Below the pieces are notes generated by a model. It ran no database searches. It was not told the DNA's origin and worked only from the letters and a program-made list of their open reading frames with translations. This document shows, piece after piece, positions 56,052 through 64,000 of a stretch of 64,000 nt of DNA (positions are counted from its first letter, which is position 1; the number at the start of each line of letters is the position of its first letter). The stretch spans positions 372,001 to 436,000 of the forward strand of contig JAZKJV010010537.1 of assembly GCA_037367405.1 (NCBI GenBank), in the 5' to 3' direction. A program made the translations under genes and the position numbers. The DNA is from Ottelia alismoides. Taxonomy: Eukaryota > Streptophyta > Magnoliopsida > Alismatales > Hydrocharitaceae.

Positions 56052-56350
56052 AATTATATTTGTGTCAATACCTTTTCGCACCGTTAGCAATTGCGTCCTT
56101 TGGATTGGAAGTGTAACACCCATACTCCAAACATAGTCCCGCATCTAAAATTCACGAAACGTGAGAGTGAGTTATACGTGATGGGGATTACTACTTGACA
56201 ACTTACGCCTAAGCATTTTGGGTGGTTGTCAATGAATCCATTTGAGCCTGAACCCAATAAATTGTCAGAATCAGTTTTCCTCGATAAGTCCTTACTTTTT
56301 TGCAATTATATTTGTGTCAATGCTTCTCACACCATTAACAATTGTGCCCT
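56052..56350 (+). repeat. LTR fragment between 50-bp direct repeats
   Basis: 56112-56290 begins TGTAACACCCATACTCC, an LTR-type start, and matches 40800-40990. It is bracketed by near-identical 50-bp copies (56052-56100 and 56302-56350), both starting CAATTATATTTGTGTCAAT, far longer than a normal target duplication. Confidence 0.7.
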
Positions 56351-58740
56351 TCAGCATGCGTGTATATGGTTAAAAAGGAGTAAAATTGGAACTATAAATA
56401 CAATTTTCTGAGTTGCAAGGGAGAAAAAAATGCAATTTATTATCTAACTATAAAATTAAGATAGTTCCTTTTGTCCGTGGCTTAGATGTTTCGTTTCCCC
56501 TTTTAATTAATGATTATCGTCAAAGCAAATCAATAAACAAAAGCTATGAATAAGTTTCAACAACCAATGTATTATAATGCGACAAAACGTTGCTTTAAAT
56601 GCTCTCTGCACCTATCCCCGAATAAGCCTATCTTAATAATATAAAACAAAATTATGTCCCATCTGTTTTATATCAACGTTTTAAAATAATCGAAGAAAAC
56701 AAGATTATATCCATATTTTTCATCGCGGCATTAACGAAAATAAGGGACTCCTTATATCGACTTGTTTGGTGGTTTATTTATTCGCAAGAGCCTAAAAATA
56801 GGTTAGGTTTTAGTCCTTAGTTGTAAAGATTTTTAAAAATCCAACCTGATCCGATTATATACATGTATATTATATAATTTAGATTCCATGTATAGATAAA
56901 GATGGATAAAGGATTATTTCTGCCCGGTCGGAGGGAAAAGACAGGGAAGAATAAGTAGAGATAAGTGGTACTTATTCATTATTCTCTGTTCGGTAGAAGG
57001 GTGAGGATAGAGAGGAATAATTGAGTTATGTTAGATAAAAATTGTTAAATAAATAGTAATTATTTATATTTTTTGACGGGAGAGGTCAATGATGGAGATA
57101 ATAAGAGAAGCCTTATTCCTCATCTTGACACCGAGGCTAAAATGTTGCCCCCTTCTACTGGTTCAATCTTCATTATGTTTGCGTCAAGTAATCGAAGATA
57201 GTGCTTATACCTTTATCCATCTTTTTAATATTCAGTAATGGTAATCAATCTAAAGTCTAAACCATTCTAAGTAATTGAACCGATTGTACTGAAGTTGATT
57301 ATCTCCTGCACTGATCTGATTTTAATCGGTTCAAAACCACGTCGAAAAAATTTGTTTTTGTGTGGCAGATTTCGATTCTGATTTGTTTTTATTTATTAGT
57401 TGTTCCATCATTTTCAAAATTACAATTTATAGTTTAAATAATGGTTGTTATCTATAGTTGAATCTTCTCTTTTGTTTTGTTTTGTTTATCCCAATCTATG
57501 TGCTCTTCAATATAATGATAATAAATTTGTTTGGTAAAACTAATAGACACAAATATTATAGATGTATATGTGATACAGAGCCTAGCGAAAGGATTTTATA
57601 AGATAATGTAATTTACGTATTAGTCGGAGATCCTTCTTTGACTATTAGCAAAATATGTTTCCAAGATTTATATATTTTATCATTAAAAATTGCCATGTTA
57701 GGGCATATCCGAAGAAATTGCGTAAAATTATATAAATGACAAAAATGTCATTTATATATTTTATCATTTACTTACCTGTACTTAACTCTCAAGTGAATTT
57801 AAGGACACATCCGAAGAAATTATTAAGATTATGACGGTGGATCGAATTTTTACACTCCAAATGATGATATGGATATTACTTATCGTGACATACCTCCCTT
57901 CCATCCTATCTCCTATAACATGGAGGTGGATTTTGTGCACTACAATTCTACTATAGTAGGAAGCTCCACAACAAACCTAGTAACGTAAAACACCCAACCA
58001 CCATCACCATCACCACCTCCACAAGCACATACACAAATGCCTTCACATGGAATAGAAATGGTGTTGGTTCTACCACTGACTACATGCAAACATGTATATA
58101 TTCATTGATGACAAAAAGCTTTGTTGCATTAGCTTGTATTTTAGATGTGGAGCAAGCTGAAGACCTCGTGATGAAAGATGTAATAGATGTGATGATGATG
58201 ATTGGCTAGATTTACTCAAGCTACAAGCAACTTGACATCAATTCCAATTGATTAATTGATCTTTCAATCGACTAACTTTTACACCAGTTGATTAATGTTC
58301 CAACAATCAAAATAAGGTGCCAACAATTTTAGCATTTCAGGCGACTAATCCATTTGTTCATTAGACTACTTTTTTCAACCTACTTGTCCTAATGGAAGGT
58401 GACTAGTTTTTTGGAGAGGGTGTTCATTTTGAATGGCAACAATTACTTATCCTAACAATAATAAATTTTCACCTTAAAAGGACTATTAAATTCCTTGAAA
58501 CAACCCTTTTATTTATCATATATTTAGGAGGTCATTCCTTTCACTTCATAAACTCCACTCTTATTCTCTACATGATGAATCCATGATTCATCTACTTTAT
58601 ATGGACATCTTAAAAAATCTCCTTAATACATCACTAATTAAATCCCTTGAAATTAATTTATTAACTCATTATCTATGATGAAATTAGGGTTAAAATCTGT
58701 AATTAATTAACCCATGTTTTTAATCGAGATTGAGCCTATT
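56351..58740. other. no intact gene; possible zinc-knuckle remnant at 57690-57830
   Basis: Two CATCCGAAGAAATT-like copies 100 bases apart (57701 and 57801) translate as LGHIRRNC and KGHIRRNY, the second half of a CCHC knuckle, the latter with its last Cys lost. The upstream cysteines are not evident. The frame downstream reads patches such as DMDITYRDIPPFHP before stops. It could be a decayed gag or LINE ORF1. The rest is AT-rich. Confidence 0.3.
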
Positions 58741-58749
58741 ATTTTATAG

Positions 58750-59220
58750 GATATTTACACCCATAACCCTGAGTAGTTTCGTAATTACAATCATAACCCT
58801 TTATAATCATGAAGTACATGAGAAACCACGAGTAATGCTTAACTCTTACATGACATAACAATGCGTTATGTTCTGTTTGGGATGCATGTTATATTTGACA
58901 GTTTCCATTAAAAGAAGACAAATTTTCCCCTAATGTTCATTCTTATTTGTAAAACATGCCATCTCATCCTCTCTCCATCATCTGAGAGGCGATGGGAGGC
59001 AGAGGCAGAGAGGGATGTTGGAGGAGGTGGTCGGCGCGAGGGGTGGGGGTCGCAGGGAGGCGGAAGCCGAGGGGGTAGTTGGAGGAGGTGGTCGGTGCGA
59101 GGGTTCTTCAGGTATTGCAGGCGTCAAGGGGGGGAGGCTGGGGCTTGCAGGAAGGGTTCAATGTGGAAGAACCTGATGAATCTCCATTTCATCACCTTTA
59201 TTCTATCATTTTGGCCTTAA
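58750..59220. other. GC-rich tract with a tandem duplication
   Basis: GGATATTTACACCCATAACC near 58760 resembles a Mutator-type end, but no partner is found. 58980-59140 is G-rich, with a 26-base unit starting TTGGAGGAGGTGGTCGG at 59018 and again at 59080. The small frame over it is not called as a gene. Confidence 0.4.
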
Positions 59221-59269
59221 AAACCCTAGCCAATGCATGTAAATAGCATCAATTTGTACATAATGGCAT

Positions 59270-60620
59270 TCATTATTTATTGTATTAATTGTATATAAAA
59301 AATAATAAATATAGAAGATATTTTATGATCCTAAACCCCGAGATCTACTCAAGAATTGAGTTGGTTGATAAGGAATAAAGGAGGGAGAGATAAGGACCAA
59401 AAATACAATAAAAATCTCATTTATTTATTCCTTATTTATTCAATTTTGACACATATTTTATACTTTATTATTTATTCATCAAATGAAGAAACTTTGTACA
59501 CAAAAGTTGAAGATAATAATGTAAATAAAAATACAAAATTGAGTTTGCAAAAAAGTAATAAATAGTGTATATTTTATACAAAACATAAAAAGCCAAAAAC
59601 TCAACTAAACAAACCCATATCTTTCAAATAAAAGCTCAAAATGTATCAAAATCACTCTAATTGTATATAACTTTTCATAATATATTTAATGGGGGTAGTT
59701 TCATATTTTTTGGAATTACTATGTGAAAGTTAGATTTTGGACCCTCATTGTACAGGAGAACCGATTAAAATATTCATTCTATTCATTCTTTATTATATTC
59801 ACAAGTTTATATTTTAATAATTTTGTAATTATTATTCATAACATATGTGCATATTAAAAACAAAATAAAATCAAAAAGAAAATGTAAAATAAAATAAGTT
59901 TATAAATATATTGGCAAAATACCTATAATTATTCTTGTATATAAATAAAGGGGAATCTTATTCTTTCATTCTTTATTCATTTATATTTTTAATAATATTG
60001 TAAATACCGTTTATGTTATATTAAAAATACAAAAATAAAATAAAACAAAAGAAGATGAATTAAATAAATAAAATGTATATAAAACATAGATAAAACACCT
60101 ATAAGTATACCTATAAATTACACATACTTATTTATTTAAGTATACAAATTATATCATAAAACTAAAATAAAAATATATTTATACACCTAAAATAATCTAT
60201 ATATATACAAAATAAAATAACAAAATAATAAAATAAAATATACTAAATAAAAATAAAAAATGTACAAAACATAGATAAATATACCTAAAAATACACTATT
60301 AAACATTCACTACTGATAAATAACATCAAAAAATAAATAAAAATCATATTAAAATACTGCATTAAATAATAAATATTTTTATTTTATCAACAAAAATTAA
60401 TAAAATCATTTATTAGATTTAATTAATATTTCTATAATTAGTCAGCTTATTTTGTCCTATAGCGTTGACGTGGGCCAATCAGAGGTCTGGGTTTGTTGAC
60501 CACCGCTCAACTCCCCCTGCGGCTCTGATTCTTGTCAGAACAATCAACTCCCCTCTTTTCCTCCCTTTTCCCGGTTGAACCATCGCTCAATTGCCTTCCA
60601 TCTCTTCACCAGATCTGCTC
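59270..60620 (-). repeat. long AT-rich LTR-like repeat, copy 2 (inverted)
   Basis: Its complement matches copy 1 (52620-53290) in order, including TTGACC/GGTCAAC, ACAT.GATAAA..ACCTA and GAAAGTTAGATTTTGGACCC at 59726. Together the copies form inverted repeats separated by about 6.4 kb. There is no coding content. Confidence 0.6.
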
Positions 60621-60860
60621 CTTGATCATCATTGATTCATACCGAGCCTTCAAACCCCTTGTACATATGCTCGAACCAATGATTTAAGCCAGTCAAATAA
60701 GAGTGCCACCATGTTATAATAAACACCTCTTCTCCTCCTCACAATTTTGGTCATCTCCAAGTCCTAGAGCCACCACATCTCGGCCAAAGAGCATATCCTT
60801 GGGACAGGGGGAGTCCCCTGAGGCATTGGGAGCTCGCGGAGGAGGAGGTGCATGATGGTT
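60621..60860. other. junction region, no gene
   Basis: Short mixed sequence between two copies of the long repeat. A minus-strand frame (61001-60714) has no recognisable motif. Confidence 0.4.
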
Positions 60861-63800
60861 CACTATAAACGTGATATAATTTGGGCATGTTGTAGTATTT
60901 GTACTTAGCGAATCAGTCAGAATTGAGAGAAGGTCTCCGTGAAGAGTGTATCGGCTTAATGTATATCCCGTACAAGTCCGGGGTCGAACACAGGGAAGCA
61001 AAGGAACAACTTCATGTTAATTTGGATAATTAGGTCTAGGTTTTCAAGTGGGTTTTTTTTATTTTTTAATTTAAAATAAGTGAAACAGCAAAATGCAGGT
61101 GAATTAAGAAATTAAGAAAACACACAACAAGGCTAAATTAATTTTTAATACAAAATCGGTTCAATTTAGCCTAAATGTATTTTTCCTAAAATCCTAATCC
61201 AAATATGAATGCAATACACTTTTTTTTGAACTTTATGGATTAAAATGCAACAATGAAAAATGCACACTTTTTTTGATTTTTCGTAATTTTTCAATCAAAT
61301 AGTATGCAAAAATTATGAAAAATTTACTGGAATGAAAACATGAAGCAAGGATGTTACATTATTTTTTTTTTGGAATTTTTTGACAAAGTATGAATTTTTT
61401 ATGGATTTTTTAATGAAAACAGAGTGATGGTGACTAATTAATTCCTAATAAATCCACAATAACAATTTATCCATAGTGCGAATTATCTCAGAAAGGAATG
61501 TTTATATGAAATCCAGGAGACTTGAAATTTTGTGAAAAGGATGTATGTGGATTTAATTAAAAATCAATTTCTAAAATCACTCTACAATTTATTTCAGGCA
61601 CAAGATAACTCTAATTAAATTAATTCAAACATATTTAAAGACATCATCTCTAATTTTCGTGGAATATTTGGAGCAACAGTGAGTGAGATATGAATTTCAA
61701 AGCTCAATATGGGTAAAATATGAGATATTTCAGTTAAACATTTTAATTATTTACCCAAAGACCATAAAAATATAAATAAATATTCAGATGACAAAGACTA
61801 AGTTGCTCAACATAAGCTATTTTTCATTGAGATAAAAGATGCAATAATGAGGACCAAATTAAAACATGAACACATGGTAGTCTATGCAATTCTGAAGTTA
61901 AACTTAAACAACACAAACTGTGCACGGGGGAGTTTTTGTATTTACAGAAACTTACAGGGGAAAACATGCAATTTTTACAAAATAAAAAAAAACAAAAAAA
62001 TGAGACCTTCCTTGCAGGTGGTTGGGGCTTGGAGGGCGGCTTGGACGGGGTGACGCCGTCGCGCGGTGGCTCGTGGCTGGAGAGGGAGCGCAGGGCGGCG
62101 GCGCGCACGCAGCTGCACCGGCGCACGGAGGCGAGTGACGGGGCGGAGGAGAGGGCAGCGCGGGGCGGACCTACGGGCGACAATAGGTGGATGTAACGCA
62201 GAGGGCTGCGTGTGACACGGGGACGACGCACCGCCCCACGCGGGGCGACCTGGAGTAGGAGAGGCGGGCGGCGCCGCCCGCCCGGGGTCGGTGGAGGCGT
62301 CGGGGCGGCGGTGCTGGTCGCGCGGCCTCAGTGGAGGCGTCGGGACGGCAACGGCGGTGGGTGCTCCCACCGCTGCTGTAGTTTCTTTTTTGTTTTTTTT
62401 TTAATTTTTTTAGTGTTGTGATGTGTTTTTTTTTATTTTTAATTTTTTAATTTTTTTTGTTTTCTTTAAACAAGGAACACAAACCAAATATGAGAATGAT
62501 GGGGAGTGAATGTGGTAATGAAACTAATATGATGAAGATGGACAAATGGAGATGTAATGGTGGTGATTAAGATGTGGTGTGCTGAAAAAATACAGAGATA
62601 CAAATGATGACAAGATGAAAATACTTACCTACGATGAAGACGGTCGCCTATGATGTGCTTGTGAGGGCTCGGTCTTCGCTCGAATCGCCGGCGAGCGTGA
62701 GCTCGAGAAGCACATGAATGTGGCTGCGATGTTGGCCAAAAAGCCAACGGATCTCACCGGAGAGAAGGCTGTCGTCGCTCGACCGCGGTTGCATCGCTGT
62801 CATCGATTCAACTTTGGGAACTAGGCTCTCCTCACATAAAGATTGATCAAAGGAAAAATGAGGAGAATGTGATGTATATAAAGAGAAAAAATGGCAGGTT
62901 ATTAAAGTGGTGGGAGGTTAATAAAATAATGGGGTTGAATTATAAGTTAGAAATTTTAATGGAATGGTGGATTTGAACGGTGATTATTGTAGAGAATGGA
63001 AAATAAATAAAGAAAAACAAAATAAAATAAAGTAGGCTACTTTAAATACAATAAAATAAAAGTTAAGAAAAATATTGGAGAATTTACAAAGGAAGACATA
63101 CAACATGTACATTTTTTAGTTTGTTTTTCTAATTTATATTTTTTTATCTTTTAAATAATAGATATTTACAAAAGAAAAATACAATAAAATACTAGAATCA
63201 AAATACAATACACCAATGAATTTTTTGGATTTTTTAGTAATTAAGAAAGATAAAATAAAAGAAGAAAGAATGAATATATACATAATATACAATGTACATC
63301 TAGGTCCCAAAACCTAACTTTTGCAAACGAGCTCCGATTTTAATTAAACCACTTCTGTTGGATAGATAATTTTCTAACTTGAATTTTAAAAGTGAGTTTG
63401 GTGAATTTGGAGTTCATACAGAGCAGGAATTTGGCCCGGAAGTTGGACTTTACGGTTTTTTTGTCTTCGGGATCTAGAAGCATTTATTCGAGGTAAAATT
63501 TATTTTATATTTTTATATTTTTATATACATTTTTATGAACAAGTCAGAGAAAGAATTATCCAAAAAAGAATTGAAATAAAATTATTAAAAATACATGAAG
63601 TTTTGGGTTATTTACAAGTGAAAAACTCCTTTAATTTTGCGGCTTTTTATTGTTAATTGATTTTGTACAATATAATCTATACTAAATAATGTGTTTTATT
63701 TACAAGAGTCAATTTATTAAATTTTTTATTCTATGTACATTTATTTGGGACTTTACTCGAGGATTTTGTTAAGATCAAGATATTGAGATGATGAATCGCG

Positions 63801-64000
63801 GATTCGTCACCCCCTATACTTAAACTTTGTTAGTCCTCGTGTAAATAAAGAATGCATAAGTTTGAATAACCCTTGACTGTGCATGTGAATACAAGACTTG
63901 ATCCGTTCAAGAACTCTCGGTTTTAGAGATCCTAAAATTCTAAGCTGAACCAAGCTCTAGTCAAAAGGTATCCAATTTCCCTAATCATTAGACTCTCTTT
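60861..64000 (+). repeat. long AT-rich LTR-like repeat, copy 3, with GC-rich middle
   Basis: Near 60965 CCCGTACAAGTCCGGGGTCG.ACACAGGGA resembles the sequence that precedes LTRs of large plant gypsy elements of the Tat/Athila type (from memory). A GC-rich middle (62030-62380) sits where copy 1 has its own. GGTCCCAAAACCTAACTTTTGCA at 63303 repeats the copy 1 landmark, and near 63808 CGTCACCCCCTATACTTAAA looks LTR-internal. It runs off the window. No gene: frames at 61824-62421 come from GC-rich composition. Confidence 0.5.

Noticed and set aside
61824..62421. Arg/Pro-rich frames near the window end
   Set aside because: These are composition effects of the GC-rich middle of the third long repeat; there is no family motif or plausible gene structure.

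Overview
This is an intergenic, repeat-dominated stretch of a flowering-plant nuclear genome; the species cannot be named. The evidence is the density of nested plant-type LTR retrotransposons primed by initiator-Met tRNA, plant L1 and RTE LINE pieces, many short hAT-like elements with 8-bp target duplications, a Mutator-like element with long terminal inverted repeats, and AT-rich filler. I see no convincing intact host gene, no rRNA or tRNA gene, and no CRISPR array.

Layout. 1-5257 is the 3' part of a Ty3/gypsy chromovirus (integrase, chromodomain, very long LTR). 5513-7555 is a 5'-truncated Ty1/copia pol with its 3' LTR (copia A), followed by a separate LTR at 8192-8481. 9303-11640 is a second, inverted and deleted chromovirus. 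12514-17704 is a third (5' LTR, primer site, broken gag) cut by a 1.28-kb hAT-like element. 18593-22480 is an inverted gypsy gag-protease relic containing two more hAT-like insertions. 23446-28305 is an old copia (B). 28319-31900 holds an RTE tail, hAT-like elements, an LTR fragment and a 155-bp tandem repeat. 32509-37480 is copia C, and 37560-38935 an L1 relic interrupted by a hAT-like element. 39143-40270 is a copia integrase relic. 41238-46370 is copia D, the youngest element (LTRs 142/145 identical, 5-bp target duplication). 49360-50627 is the Mutator-like element. 50640-64000 is mostly three copies of one long AT-rich, LTR-like repeat, one of them inverted, with undiagnosed filler between.

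None of the elements looks able to move by itself: each has stops, frameshifts, lost catalytic residues or missing ends. Three signals deserve most attention. (1) The TATA region of the copia-type LTRs sits inside an inverted repeat whose arms change sequence but keep pairing. (2) A phase-0 intron lies between integrase and chromodomain in two divergent chromovirus copies. (3) A set of hAT-like elements is built on one plan: 8-bp duplications, and internal arrays of short palindromes that differ from family to family.
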